The translations under genes were made by a program, and so were the position numbers. A stretch of DNA of 64,000 nt from Sepiola atlantica (lineage: Eukaryota > Mollusca > Cephalopoda > Sepiida > Sepiolidae): NCBI GenBank assembly GCA_963556195.1, contig OY744528.1, positions 55,286,066 through 55,350,065 of the forward strand, read 5' to 3'. Below the pieces are notes generated by a model, which saw nothing but the letters and a program-made list of their open reading frames with translations, was not told the origin of the DNA and ran no database searches. This document shows, one piece after another, positions 44,195 to 56,250 of this stretch (its first letter is position 1; every line of letters starts with the position of its first letter).

Positions 44195-47100
44195 TTATTT
44201 CGTGGATTTCCGCAAATTCAATATAAATTTAAACGTGTAGGACAAAACTCTCATGAGTTTTCCCAAGGAAGAAAATCTCTTAAAATCCACTACCGGTGAC
44301 AATTCCTGAATCACAGGAGACACAGAGATGGCATTAGTCAGCACTAACCTCTGGCTGTCAGAACTCAAACAGTTCAAATCATACACTGGCCAGGTAAAAT
44401 TCTCACCGACCAGCCACTGCGGCCCCGATAACCAAAAGGGCAATAGAGATTTGAATTTCGCCAAAGAAATTCCCCTGGTGATCAGGTCGGCAGGGTTGTC
44501 AGAAGTGTTCACATACTTGAACATTACTTCCAAACCTTGTTCACACAATTTATCCACTCCCACTCGAATATCTTTTAACCTATTTCGGACAAATACACTC
44601 TTTGTCACAACTGTCTCGGACAGAATCCAGGACAACACAGCCTGTGCGTCCACCGCAACCACTATTTTCTTGACCACATCCCTTTGAAACCCCTTCAAAA
44701 GATTAGGGATACATTTCATCGCCAAAAAGACAGACAACAACTCAAGTGACGGCAAAGTTCTCTTTGTCAAAGGAGCCACCTTAGCCTTGGAAAATATTAA
44801 TTTAGCAGCCCCATACTGGAAAATGTAAGCCGCGAAGCCAAAGGCTTGTTGTGAAGCATCACAAAAAATCACCAACGTGGCAGGCGCAGAGGAATCAACA
44901 GCACATCTGGGGACGCTCACACCATGCAGATTCATCAACTCAGGAAACAACTTGTTCCAAGTGAGCTGCAAACTCTCCGGTATCTTCTGATCCCATGACA
45001 CCTGAGTTTTCCATATCTCACCGAGTATTACTCTTCCCTTGATAGTTACAGGTAAAACAAGCCCCAAAGGGTCGAATATGGAAGAGTTCTGCGATAGGAT
45101 GCCCCTTTTTGTATCAGCCGGCACATCTAAGTAACCGGCCGCCACATGCAAATTATCCTGCACAGGATCATACGCATAACCCAACACCCTCTCCAGAGGA
45201 GAATCATGGGTGACGAAACTTTTGTCAGCTTTCATTCGAGTGGTCAAAACATCATTATTGGAATTACAGGACCTTAATGAAAAATTACCATCCTGCATGA
45301 TACTCCTTGCATTCAGGTATAGGTCCAACAAAGTTTTCTGTGAATTGTGAGTTTTTATAAGATTATCCACATAAAAATTTTCCATAAGCATATCCCTACA
45401 TAAACTATGAGGGTATTTTTCAACATGATGTCTAATGACGAAGTTGAGAATAAATGGGCTGGCCACAAACCCAAAAATCAATGTTTTGTAACGATAACAT
45501 ACCAGTTTATCATTCAATTTTACAAAAAAGCAAAACCGATTCTTATCTCTTTCGGTTTCCAACCGAATCATGAGAAAGGCTTTACGGACGTCTGCCAACA
45601 GGACATAACGATCCATTCGAAATTTCAACAGTAATTCCAACATATCAGAGAAAAGGTTAATTCCCGGATAGACACAATCATTTAGAGAGGGATGTCCACC
45701 TGTTCGCAACGAACAGTTGAACACCGGCCTTATCTTTGTGGTACTCTGACCATTAGCCTTAATAACCGGACGGTGAGGAATCCAAGTATAATGAGTGAAA
45801 TCCTCTGGATTCACTTCCACTCTCTCAATAATGTCCTCCCTTTCCTGCTCTAAGAAAACCTGGCAGTAGTCCTCATACAGACCCTGCCTCGTCAAACGAG
45901 TGACAACCTTATCAAGTACGTTCAACGACACTTGATGATTGGAAGGAACAGAAGGCAACTTTCCCTCGTCCCATGGCAAACTAACATAGTAGCAACTGTC
46001 TCGGTACGAGATCGAATTGCGAAAGGAATCAATTTTATTCTTGTCATAATCACTTACAGAGTTCTCAGTAACTCCTATCGTTTCCAAACTAAAGAGCTTG
46101 TCCACGGCTCTTTCCACAGAAGAATCAATAAAACTATCGAAAGGGTCGAAGTATTCAGACTTCGGCTCAAGCACAAAATAAACATGTGTCATAAGACACC
46201 GTGAGTGTTCGGACACAACTTGGCTGTAATTCGCGCCAACAACGGAGGTATCCGTTTTCTTCATAACAGGACTCACAAAATTGGACATATCTCCAAAAGG
46301 CACAATTCCTTGAGGAAACTCAAAAACAGACCCATTCATGAAGGGAGACAACTTCATGGGTTCCAAATACATCAGTAGGTCAACACCTACCAAACCATGT
46401 ACAGTAATACAATCATTTTTAACATTTGAAAAGTCAGCAGCCAATTTCCCCCCACCCGCAATAATACTTTCAATAGCAGTAGACAGACCCCTGACGTGAA
46501 ACTGAAGGTCCAAGCCTTTGTCCACCAAAAAGGGTATAACACACTCAGAGTTCGGCACTTTGACCCGCAACTCGAGTTCATTTAGGCTCCTTCTGGCCGT
46601 TCCGAGAAAAGTTTTAATAAAGAAGTCCCTTTTCCTTACAGGCACAGAACGGCAATTCAATAGGTCCAGAACTCCATCAGACAAATAGGAGCGCTGGCTT
46701 CCTGAATCCAACAGACAATTAAAAGATTTTACAACTCCATTATTGACCACGTCAATTTTAATTATAGGCAGGAGAAGATTCACTTCTCCCACCTGAAGAC
46801 AGGGGTTAGTATCCAGCTGAGACTTGTCAAAGTCAGGGCATAATGCACCTGCATGCTCGCAACTCTCACATTTCCAACAGGGGCGGAGGCGACCACTTTT
46901 ACCGGGGCAAGCCTCGGCATTATGGAACGGGCTAGTACAACGGGTGCACAACTTAGCCAATTGGCATCGTTGTAACCAATCCCTTAGAGAGGGATACTTC
47001 CTGCAATAGTACGCAATATGGCAGTCACTACTGCAAAGGAAACACTTATGTCGACTGGGTTTAGTTTTTACAAAAAAGTTCTCCAAAGTGGAGGGCTTCT

Positions 47101-48092
47101 TAACAGCACTAGCGGGCCTGAATCTAAAGGAACCAGACGAACGCAGTTTGACGACGGGCTTTACAGTTTTAACCATCCTGGGTTTGACGATGTCTAACGT
47201 GCGCAACACCTCAGAATAATTATCTAAGATATTTCCCAGAGATGGGTAATTACAATTGACGGTATGAATCAGTTCTCTTCTCACAGAAAGAGGAAGTTTT
47301 TCAAAAATAATGCTACTTAGCAACAGATTGCCGGGGGCCTCCTCCTCTAGAAAATCCATACCAAAGGAGTTTTTCAGCTCGTATATTTGAGCTTTCACCT
47401 TAGTTAGAAAGCTCTTCACCGAGTTAGTATCAGAATCCCCAAGAGGTTTAGCACTATGGAGATCCCTAAAAATAGAGTTTACAATAAACCTTTTATCTAA
47501 AAATTCTCTATCTAGGATCTCTATCGCTGCCTCAAAGTTGGAATCCGAAATGGAAAGATGTCCCACTATTCGGTGGGCATAGCCCCTGAGGTGATTTTTC
47601 AGAATGATCAACCTCGTGGACTCACTAGGTATATTTGACACACAATTTTCGAACTCCTTAGAGAAGTTGAGATACGCTAATTTGTCGCGTTCCAAACTCA
47701 TGGGGTCGAAAATAGGACAGATGAGTTTGGGTGTCACACTACAAAGTGACGCTTTAGACTTCTCCCCTTTCCCTATTGGGTGGGGAGCTCTCATCCCTCC
47801 ACATGCTCTCCAATTCGCTGAAACGTCGATCCACATGGATACGATATAACGTTTCGCTCCGACAGTTCTCAGACATCTCTTCCCGAGACTCACTCTCAAT
47901 ATAGGCACTTGTGATCTGCTCATTGAGTGAATCAATGGACGCAAAGAGTTCCTTAACCCTAACCTTCTGGGAAGAAACAAATTCCTGGTTCTCCCCCTCG
48001 CCACCCCCAAGAACATCAATAATAGTATCAACTTGGATTTTTACACTATCTCGCCTTCCTACAAGGAGATTAACAGTGGGGGTAGACGCCAT
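44195..48092 (-). pseudogene. gag-pol: BEL gag, protease, reverse transcriptase and RNase H
   Basis: The start is taken as ATG at 48092 (MASTPTVNLLVGRRDSVKIQ), whose frame encodes a coiled-coil-like N-terminus to about 47770. A one-base shift in a G/A-rich run there leads into the long frame ending at TAA 44195. That frame holds a DUF1759-like gag domain (residues about 108-285, numbering from 48031), cysteine-rich knuckles (330-398), a protease LLDSGSQRS (440-448), and RT motif A LLADVRKAF with active site FYVDNLI (887-890, Asn for the second Asp). RNase H follows from LVIFCDASQQAFG (about 1074). Otherwise uninterrupted for 1278 codons. Confidence 0.88.
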
Positions 48093-48197
48093 TATGGCGA
48101 AAATACAATATGGCGATCAGGTGTGGGCTAACCTAAAAGAGGCGCCAAACGTCTTCTTAATGGCGGGAAAATGACAACGTAAAATTATCTAAGTAAG
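48093..48197 (-). other. BEL leader next to gag
   Basis: Non-coding leader sequence of the BEL element between the gag ATG and the nested miniature element; GTAAG at 48193-48197 is the left target duplication of that element. Confidence 0.6.
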
Positions 48198-49262
48198 TGT
48201 TGTGGAGTACAAATCACCCCTATTAAAGAACTAATGGAAGCAACCATCTATAATAAATACCATGGTTGCAAAGACTCAAACAGAGGACATTCCTATTCAT
48301 GTTTTACCGCATGGTAGGAATCCGGTCATCTCCTACCACATTTAGTGGCGTTACTGTATTGCTATGAATAAATACATTGTATATTTTAACCTGTCACAAT
48401 TTGTGGTTGTTATCTTTGTGACCCCTAGCACCGGTCTACAACACTGGCGACGAGAAATTAAGTAAAGAACAAACGTGAGGATTCTGACTTATACCAGTCA
48501 CGACAAACTGGCTACCAGGATTACTCAAGAAAGTTACCGGATCATTCGACAAAAAACTGAATAACGAAGATTCGGGCAAGGATTTACTTGAAAAAAAAAA
48601 AAAAACGTCAAACAACAAAAGACGTCGTCAAAAAAGTCTTATCTTGCTGTTGAAAAAAAAATGCCACAAGAAGCCTAAACTACGAGTTAAAACGGAACTC
48701 ATAAATGGCGTGGATTTACGACAACTGAAAAAAAAAAACTACTCAAAGTTTCAGTAAGTACAAAAAAAAAAATTGTTCATTCTAAAAAGATTGTCTTAAA
48801 AAGGCATTAGCATTGAAAAACAAAATTAAAAAGTTACGTCGGATTTTTCCGATTAAAATAAATTTTTCTCTGACTGACTGGCACGTTGAAAAAAACAAAC
48901 ACTTTCGACAACGCCGATCTTCCAGAGAAAGAAAAAGGATTAATCCCATAGAGATCAATCCCAGAAAAAAGAGCTATACGATCATTCCAGGGGAATGAAA
49001 AGCTCGGGAGGGGGGGTGTTGTGGGGTACAAATCACCCCTATTAAAGAACTAATGGAAGCAACCATCTATAATAAATACCATGGTTGCAAAGACTCAAAC
49101 AGAGGACATTCCTATTCATGTTTTACCGCATGGTAGGAATCCGGTCATCTCCTACCACATTTAGTGGCGTTACTGTATTGCTATGAATAAATACATTGTA
49201 TATTTTAATATGTCACAATTTGTGGTTGTTATCTTTGTGACCCCTAGCACGGGTCTACAACA
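48198..49262 (+). mobile_element. Miniature LTR retrotransposon (TRIM-like) nested in BEL leader
   Basis: Two 246-bp LTRs (48198-48443 and 49017-49262) begin TGTTGTGG and end CTACAACA and differ at four positions. GTAAG flanks both sides (48193-48197, 49263-49267). TGGCGACGAGAAA at 48445 is a primer-binding site and GGGAGGGGGGG at 49006-49016 a polypurine tract. The 573-bp interior lacks any pol; a 61-codon Lys/Arg-rich frame (48813-48998) ends just before the polypurine tract and may be a leftover polyprotein tail. It needs enzymes from another element. Confidence 0.88.
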
Positions 49263-49267
49263 GTAAG

Positions 49268-50445
49268 ATTCCTACAAAAAAAATGGGAAAAGGCTGTATC
49301 ATAGTTAACCAAATTCGTTCAAATGTAAGTCTAACAATTCCACTTGTCAGTCAAAGCAAAATTTCAAAGGAAAAATAATTACACAAAAATCATTCAATAT
49401 CTAACATTCAACAGTTTCAAAAAATGGCGACTTAGAATACGCGGGAAATTTACAAAAATGACTCCACGTGGCGAACAAAAATGGCGGTCAGACTTCCAAA
49501 CATGCAATTTTCACATAAAATACATAAAAAGAAAAGGAAAAAAAACAGTCAGCTTAAAACAGTATTAAAACCTGAACAGCAATAGAAGAAAATTAATTTA
49601 AATCTAAACTAGTAGCACATTTTCGAGTATTTTTTCCAATACGCGAAATATGGAACAAGAAGTAGAATGCTTTTAATAGAAGAAAATTAATTAAAAAAAA
49701 GCAGAATGCTTTTAATAGGAGAAAAATAGATATTATCCCCGCATATCGCCTGAAGTTTTTCCACCCAAACGAATATGGAACAAAAAAGCAGAATGCTTTT
49801 AATAGAAAAAAAATTAGATATTATCCAGCACATCGTTCTCAATACGTTCATTGTAAAACGAAAATGGGATAAAAAGCAGAATTGCTTTTAATAACAAAAA
49901 AGCAGAATGCTTTTAATAGAAAAAAAAATAGACATTATCCCAGCACATCGCCTGAAGTTCGTCCACCCAGACGAATCTAGGACAAAAAAAGCAGAATGTC
50001 GGATTTTTCGTGGGTGTTAACGAAAACCGCTCTAAACAAAGGTCATGTTATCTAGGGCAATTATCACAAAAAAAATTATAACAAGAGAGAAGGAATGGAA
50101 GAGTACGAGATGTTCATAAAAGTTAAAATAAAGTTTTATTTACAAAAAAAAGGTAGCTTGGACTGCTTTTTTTCCAAAGCTGGAATAAATAAATTATTCC
50201 TAGATAACGTACAAAAAAAATAAAAATCAAAAAAATACAACATCAGGATTTCTGAACATTAAAGTTAGATACAACAAAAATTGACACAATCTAAGAAAAG
50301 GAATAAATCCTTTTAAAACATGAACTTACTATAAAGTCAGTATTCTTACAAAATCAATCAAATAGTCTCTTTTTTTCTTTACACCAAAGTTACAATCAAA
50401 AGTAATAAAATTGACAAACCGTGCTTAATTCCGACACAAGTTTCA
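49268..50445 (-). other. BEL 5' leader
   Basis: AT-rich sequence between the nested element and the 5' LTR, without credible genes. On the element strand the LTR end is followed by TGAAACTTGTGTCGGAATTAAG, which should contain the primer-binding site but is not an obvious TGG-type match. Repeated small palindromes lie at 49660-49997. Confidence 0.6.
49660..49997. repeat. Repeated palindromic AAAAGCAGAATGCTTTT units in BEL leader
   Basis: Six copies or near copies occur near 49664, 49700, 49785, 49870, 49903 and 49987, each able to form a seven-bp stem with a three-base loop. They are embedded in a larger repeat containing AGA(T/C)ATTATCC..GCA(T/C)ATCG. Function unknown; packaging or regulatory roles are possible but unproven. 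Confidence 0.75.
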
Positions 50446-51247
50446 TGGTAAAAATAACCTTTTTTTTTATTTATCAAACGTCTGTCACAAAGTTCTTTTT
50501 TTCTTTCTTTTTCTTCAATAATTTTCTTTTAGCAAATCCAACGTAAGAAATACGTCACAAGAACAGTCCAAATTTCAAATAAACATAATACTTGCTTTTT
50601 TCACCGTTTGTCCCGAACAGCATCACACGCGATTATGAGGATCCTTTTTTCGAAGTCATCTCTTTCAAATCGATCTGTGTTGCAAGTACGATCACTTTAC
50701 GATTCTTAATCTCTGATTCAGAATCTTCTTAACAGCAAAGTATTTCAGTTCACGGGAGCTAAGCTCTTCAACATAGGCAATTTCGTTCTCGGAGTTATTT
50801 TTATCTCGTTCAAATTCTTCATAATTCTTCATTTCAAGTCTCTGACTTGAAACTTCTTCCCAAGGATAATATTCTGGACGGAAGGAAAAATATTTCATAC
50901 ATAAAAGGCAATTCTAGCCACGAGATACTCTATCTCTTAAATTTCTTCAAGTAGAAATTTTTCACAAAATTTAACGTCCACATGTGGACGGAGAAACAGT
51001 TTTTACAGGTGTTGTCTGTCTGGCGTCCAGCTCTGTTCTGATTAAATTTTGCGCCGATATCAAATCCAGACAGAAGTAATGCATCATTGCTAAAAATAGA
51101 AACCACGTGACACAAAATGGCTTCCTTAGCATAACTCCCACGCAACTAATCCATATGACCTTCCCCCCAGCACGCAAGCAAACTGACAGCCCTCAAACAA
51201 AGGGAAGTAACCCTTGACTCACTAGAAAATATATCGAAATTTCCACA
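50446..51247 (-). repeat. 5' LTR of the BEL element
   Basis: Matches 41789-42588 except for about six substitutions and a length change in the T-run at the low-coordinate end. It is the 5' copy because gag lies to its left on the minus strand. Confidence 0.88.
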
Positions 51248-52210
51248 GTACTTTACAGTCCTAAATTCCATATTTCCTAAAACCAAAATGTCAACATGGC
51301 GACAGGTCGACTACAAAAAGAAATTTAATATGATATCTGCCACAAAATCGTATGCGGAATCTGTGCAATTGGTACCCTTCACCCAACCACTAGCCCTAAG
51401 GCCATGATAGCATAACCAATTTCACTACAACTTGTTATGTTTTTAATCCATTTTTAATTATTTATAATTCAATGAAGGGGGAAAATTACAAATAAAAATA
51501 GAAAAAACAGAAAAACTATTTTTATCGATCAAATTATAAGAATAAACAAAAAGATTTGTTCATCTAGATAATAAAAAATTCAAATGAAATAAAAGTAGCA
51601 AGAAAAGATTTTTTTTAAATGGTATTTTTTTAAAGAGGAACAAAATTTGGTTTCACCGTTTCAGCGTTATTTCTTTCTTATGGACATATTTTAATAAAAA
51701 AAACTCACATAGTTTAATGTAACTTTTTTTCTAGACAATCAAATTTCGATTTTTTATGTTAAAATGTAGCTGGGTAAGTGTCCTTTTAAACAATGTAAGG
51801 AGTTTTAGATTTGGTTCAGAACTTGATTAGACATTGATCTTAAAAGGTGATGAAAATGTGGACATAAGATTTTAAATTTGCCAATATCTGTATACAAAAA
51901 CTAAATGAGTTACAATAGCAATATTATTTAATGCTCATCCGATATAAACATAGCTCCAATATTAATGCCCTTCTTAAAGCCGCATAATACTGTTATAATC
52001 CCTTTTTAACAGATATATTACATACGCATTGTGATGCCATGTTACATCTCTCTTCGAAACAATCTTTAATTTTGATATCGTTGTTATGCTACTGACAAAA
52101 CATTCGTTTTGGGACCATGAACATTGTTACAGTAATTATGAATTTTTGTTTTTACTGATGAGCCAATCTTTATGATGATTTAAAAGTTTTTTTTGTTCTC
52201 TTTCTTTTAG
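51248..52210. other. Intron sequence before exon D
   Basis: AT-rich, no elements recognised. It ends in TTGTTCTCTTTCTTTTAG, a strong acceptor. Confidence 0.5.
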
Positions 52211-52360
52211 GATCTTGAACAGAATGCAAGTGGTACATTGGACTATGGCCTCCTCAACCAACAACTGAGCAACACTGCATCAGTAGTCAACATAAATGTT
52301 GCTGCACAGAAAGAACATTCACCAATCTTAAACAGTGCTAATAGCAAGGAACCCCCTGAA
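52211..52360 (+). CDS. Host gene, exon D
   Basis: 150 nt, exactly 50 codons, entering and leaving in phase 0 as exon C requires. It reads DLEQNASGTLDYGLLNQQLS and continues Asn-, Ser- and Ala-rich to NSKEPPE. The acceptor is strong; the donor GTTTGT is weak, and the frame remains open to 52492, so the 3' end is uncertain. Both other frames are closed by stops. No domain recognised. Confidence 0.7.
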
Positions 52361-52499
52361 GTTTGTCTCATGTTTCTATTCAGGGAGCATTATTTAAATA
52401 AAAACTTAATTGGTTTAATTGTATTTATATATTCACATACCTATACTTATCCAAACATGAAACATTTTTGCCACTTTAAAATTCTAAAATAATTGTGTG

Positions 52500-52625
52500 T
52501 GTTTTTTCTTTCTGCCAAATTTTTCAGGGTGTTCACATGTAATTGCCTAAAAAAATAGAATCTCTTTTTTTTGGTGGGAGGTAGGGTGATTTAGCAGAGG
52601 ATGTTAATCTACAATTACAGGAAAA
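52500..52625. repeat. Copy of a dispersed AGGGTGTTCACATGTAATTG repeat
   Basis: CAGGGTGTTCACATGTAATTGCC TAAAAAAATAGAATCTC and GATGTTAATCTACAATTACAGG match, in inverted orientation, sequence at 60840-60935. The TAGGYAATTACRTGTG core also occurs in the inverted repeats at 25375-25660 and 27870-27910. Confidence 0.6.
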
Positions 52626-52984
52626 TATGAATCTCTTTTTGTTTTCGTAATTTGGACAGATCAGTGCTACTAAACTTCTGTTTTCATTTGTCAATAAGAA
52701 TAATAGAAAAGAGGTTTGTTAAACATTAAGTTTGTTGTTAAACTTCACAAATAAGACATTTACTTAGCTAATTAAAAAAAGTAATTTATTTTTCACAGAA
52801 AATGTAAAAACTGTAAAAAGAGGGCGAGAGAGCACGCAAGCCAGCCACCCTCTCCCTCCCTCCCTTTTCTTATCTCGCTTGTGCCTTGTAGCGAGCGCTG
52901 ATAGTTTAAGTTAGGGTGTTTTAGTCATTTATCCAATTAGTTTATTAAATAACATAATTCATTACTGTTAATATTGACACAACT

Positions 52985-52986
52985 AT

Positions 52987-53037
<51 letters not shown>
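52985..53037. repeat. (TA)n microsatellite
   Basis: About 26 TA units just outside the left inverted repeat of the Penelope-like composite. Confidence 0.95.
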
Positions 53038-53041
<4 letters not shown>

Positions 53042-53107
53042 GTTATAATGAAATAAATTCCAGGAGGAGATACGGGTATGAGAGCTCAATGTAATACACA
53101 GAGCAAG

Positions 53108-53603
53108 AATAAAATAAAATAACATGAAAAGTAACACGAAATTACATAATCATCGATGCAATAATTTATTTCAACGTTGTGGTATTGTCAAGCATCCAAG
53201 TGAGATGATTACATTTTTGACAATGAGAAAAGAAAAATTCACACTCAACAATTCAAATATATATATATAGAGAGAGAGTGACAACATATCTAATACATAT
53301 TTAGAGAGAGGGGGAAATTTGAAGCATATTTAGTCTATAATTTTAAAGAGGGGGAAAGGGACATATATATATAGAGAGGAGGGGAAATTGTAAGGAGGCA
53401 ATGTCTCTCAAGAAACCAGGTCAGCGTGGAAATCCACGTCCACTGTCTGGCGACCAAAGAAACATCTCGGAGTAGGGGGAGACATAAGGAAAGGAAAGCT
53501 TTGAAAACAGACAACAAACATTCAAGGTCAGAGACCATGTCACATATATACACATACACAAGCATGTATACACACGCGCACACATACATATATATATACA
53601 TAT

Positions 53604-53655
<52 letters not shown>

Positions 53656-53811
53656 AGTCTACACTAATCCACAAATAAAACAATTTAATTCACCCTAAAA
53701 AAATTAACGTGTTTTCTAAAGAAAACAATCGTAAAACCATGGTATTTTAAGTAAATTATTTGATTATATGACAATAATAAACTCTAAGAAATCAACTGGT
53801 AACATTATCAA
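53108..53811. repeat. Left inverted repeat (about 700 bp) of the Penelope-like composite
   Basis: The sequence from AACACGAAATTACATAATCATCGATG through the GAGAGAGAGTGACAA and GTCCACTGTCTGGCGACCAAAG blocks to TAAACTCTAAGAAATCA returns in reverse complement at 55547-56250, with indels in the microsatellite parts. Confidence 0.8.
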
Positions 53812-53817
53812 ACTAGA

Positions 53818-55080
53818 TTGATTATGGCTTGTCGTAAATCCATCCTTGTAAATAATCAGGAAACATGGATTAAACAGAACAATAACAACTTTGATGTCCC
53901 GATGGGAGCATTTGACTCAGCATATATTGAAGATCTGGTGGGTATTTTTATAATTTACACAATTAGTAGAATTGCAGAGCCTAACTTAGTGGGGTTATAC
54001 AGGGATGATGGACTTATTGTTATCCCTAATAGTAACGGCCCCCTGGTATCTAAAATACACAAAAAATTAATAAGAGCTTTCAAATACTTAGGACTGAAAA
54101 TAGATATAACCCCAAATTGTATGGAACTAAATTATCTAGATATTACCCTGAACTTGAAAGAGGGGATATACAAACCCTTTAATAAAGATAACCACACTCT
54201 ATCTTATATTAATATTAGATCCAACCACCCGAAGTGTATAATTAAACAAATACCTAAAATGATTAACACTAGAATTAATAAACTCTCGGCAAACAAGAAA
54301 ATCTTTGAAGCAAATAAACACTTATATAATAGAGCGCTAGATAGCAGTGGTTACACTGAAAAACTCAAATATACCGGAAATAAAAATAAATCCAGGAATA
54401 GAGGCCGGAAAATAATATGGTTCCATCCACCTTACTGTCAACATCAACATCGGTAAAGTGTTCTTGAACCTGGTAGACAAGCATTTTAACGTGAACAATC
54501 CACTAAGTAAGATATTCAACAAAAAACTATTAAAATTAGTTACTCTTGTACCAAGAACATGGATAATTAGCACCCATAATCATAAAATATTAAATAATTC
54601 TAATAACAATAAGGCTAAAGTAAATAAATGTAATTGTCAGGTGAAGAATGAATGCCCACTGGACGGCAACTGTAAAGTAGAGTGCGTAGTTTATAAGGCC
54701 ATGATATGTCCGGAAGATAACAACAGGGATAAGAGTATACATTGGCATTTCCGTGGGAAACTGGAAACGGCATTTCTATGACCACAAACACTCATTCGTA
54801 AACCCAGAACTTAAGAACAAAACAGAGTTAGCGAAACAATGGTGGCTACTGATAAATGAAAACCGGCCACCAGTGGTTTCTTGATCAATCCTATGTTATT
54901 CTAACATTCCAAATGGATTTAGGCAAAGATACAATTTGTGTTTGGAGGAAAAAATAAGAATCCTGAAATACGGACACTGTAATCTTCTGAATAAAAGAGA
55001 TGAACTAATGGCAAAATGCAGACATAAATGTAAATTTAAAATAACCAACAACTCGCAATTCGAGATACATTTAGATCAGT
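53818..55080 (+). pseudogene. Penelope-like RT and GIY-YIG-type endonuclease, truncated
   Basis: The 53818-54456 frame starts inside the RT palm. VGLYRDDGLIVIPNSNGP carries the catalytic YRDD, then LNYLDITLNLKEGIYKPFNK and NHPKCIIKQIPKMI follow. After frameshifts come FLNLVDKHFNVNNPLSKIFN, CNCQVKNECPLDGNC and VYKAMICPEDN (start of the GIY-YIG region; the YIG triplet itself is lost), FYDHKHSFVNPELKNKTELA, and a Cys/His end to about 55075. Penelope-like elements pair RT with a GIY-YIG nuclease. The N-terminal half of RT is absent. Confidence 0.75.
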
Positions 55081-55099
55081 AGCAGTGGAGATACTGAAT

Positions 55100-55440
55100 T
55101 GGATCTGACTAATCCCCTTCTTAATTCTTTATCTATGTATCTCTTTATTGCAACATGGCTATCTACATGGGTATAGATGTTTGCTTGTATATGGGTGTAT
55201 ATGGTTATGTTTGCGTATATATACATGTGTGGGTGTATGTATATATATATATATTTACAGATGTTTGTAATGGTATGTATGTATTTGTATGTATATTATG
55301 TATATATGTATATATGTGTGCATGTATATGTTGTGTATGTGTGGGTGTATGTATGTATCTATATATATATATATATATGCATGTATATGTATGTATGGGG
55401 TAATATGTTCATGTGTGTGTATGTATGTAATAATTATATT
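55100..55440. repeat. TATG/TGTA-rich low-complexity stretch
   Basis: Imperfect TGTATATG-type repeats; open frames here are Tyr/Val/Cys-rich artefacts of the repeat. Confidence 0.85.
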
Positions 55441-55546
55441 TTTTTTGATTAATCAAATGGGCTATTATATAATATTATTATGATTAGTATTATTATTGTT
55501 ATCATATGGCCTCGTGATTTGTTTTAATTGGTAGTTTGGGCTATTG

Positions 55547-56104
55547 TTGATAATGTTACCAGCTGATTTCTTAGAGTTTATTATTGTCATATAATCAAAT
55601 AATTTACTTTAAACAACATTGTTTTACGATTGTTTTCTTCAGAAAACACGTTAATTTTTTAGGGTGAATTAAATTGTTTTATTTGTGGACTGGATATATA
55701 TATATATGTATGTGTGTGCGTGTGTATACATGCATGTGACATGGTCTCTGACTTTGGATTTCTGTTGTCTGTTTATAAATATTTCCTTTTTTTTATGTCT
55801 CTCCCTACTCCGAGATGTTTCTTTGGTCGCCAGACAGTGGACGTTGATTTCCAGGTTTCAGAGGCGGATTTGGGGTTGGTGATATCTAGACACGCTGACC
55901 TGTTTTTTTGAGAGACATTGAATACTCTCCCTGCCTCCTTACAATTTCCCCCTCTCTTTATATATATATATATATGGTCCTTTCCCCCTCTCTATATTGC
56001 CTTTAGTCATAAATCGTGCAATCCTACTTCTTTAAAATTATAGATTAAATATGCTTCAAATTTCCATCTATCTAATACATATTTATGTATTAGATATATT
56101 GTCA

Positions 56105-56138
<34 letters not shown>

Positions 56139-56250
56139 TTGAATTGTTGAGTGTGAATTTCTCTTTTCTCATTGTCAACAATGTAATCATCGCACAAATT
56201 ATTGCATCGATGATTATGTAATTTCGTGTTACTCTATTTTATTATATATA
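55547..56250. repeat. Right inverted repeat of the Penelope-like composite
   Basis: Begins TTGATAATGTTACCAGCTGA and ends ATTTCGTGTTACTCTATTTT before another TA run, mirroring 53108-53811. Confidence 0.8.

Larger units (their letters stand above)
41789..51247 (-). mobile_element. Nearly intact BEL/Pao LTR retrotransposon
   Basis: LTRs at 41789-42588 (3') and 50446-51247 (5') bracket gag, protease, RT and RNase H (48092-44195) and integrase (44194-42653), all on the minus strand. The order gag-PR-RT-RH-IN with DUF1759- and DUF5641-like segments is the BEL/Pao layout. The LTRs differ at about six positions plus a small indel in 800 bp. One gag frameshift and one in-frame stop are the only clear breaks. 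A 1065-bp miniature LTR element is nested in its leader. No clean target duplication flanks the LTRs. Confidence 0.9.

Noticed and set aside
52140..52165. CTGATGAGCC as a hammerhead core
   Set aside because: No stem II and no GAAA follow.
55155..55452. Tyr/Val/Cys-rich overlapping frames
   Set aside because: Products of TATG-type low-complexity DNA.
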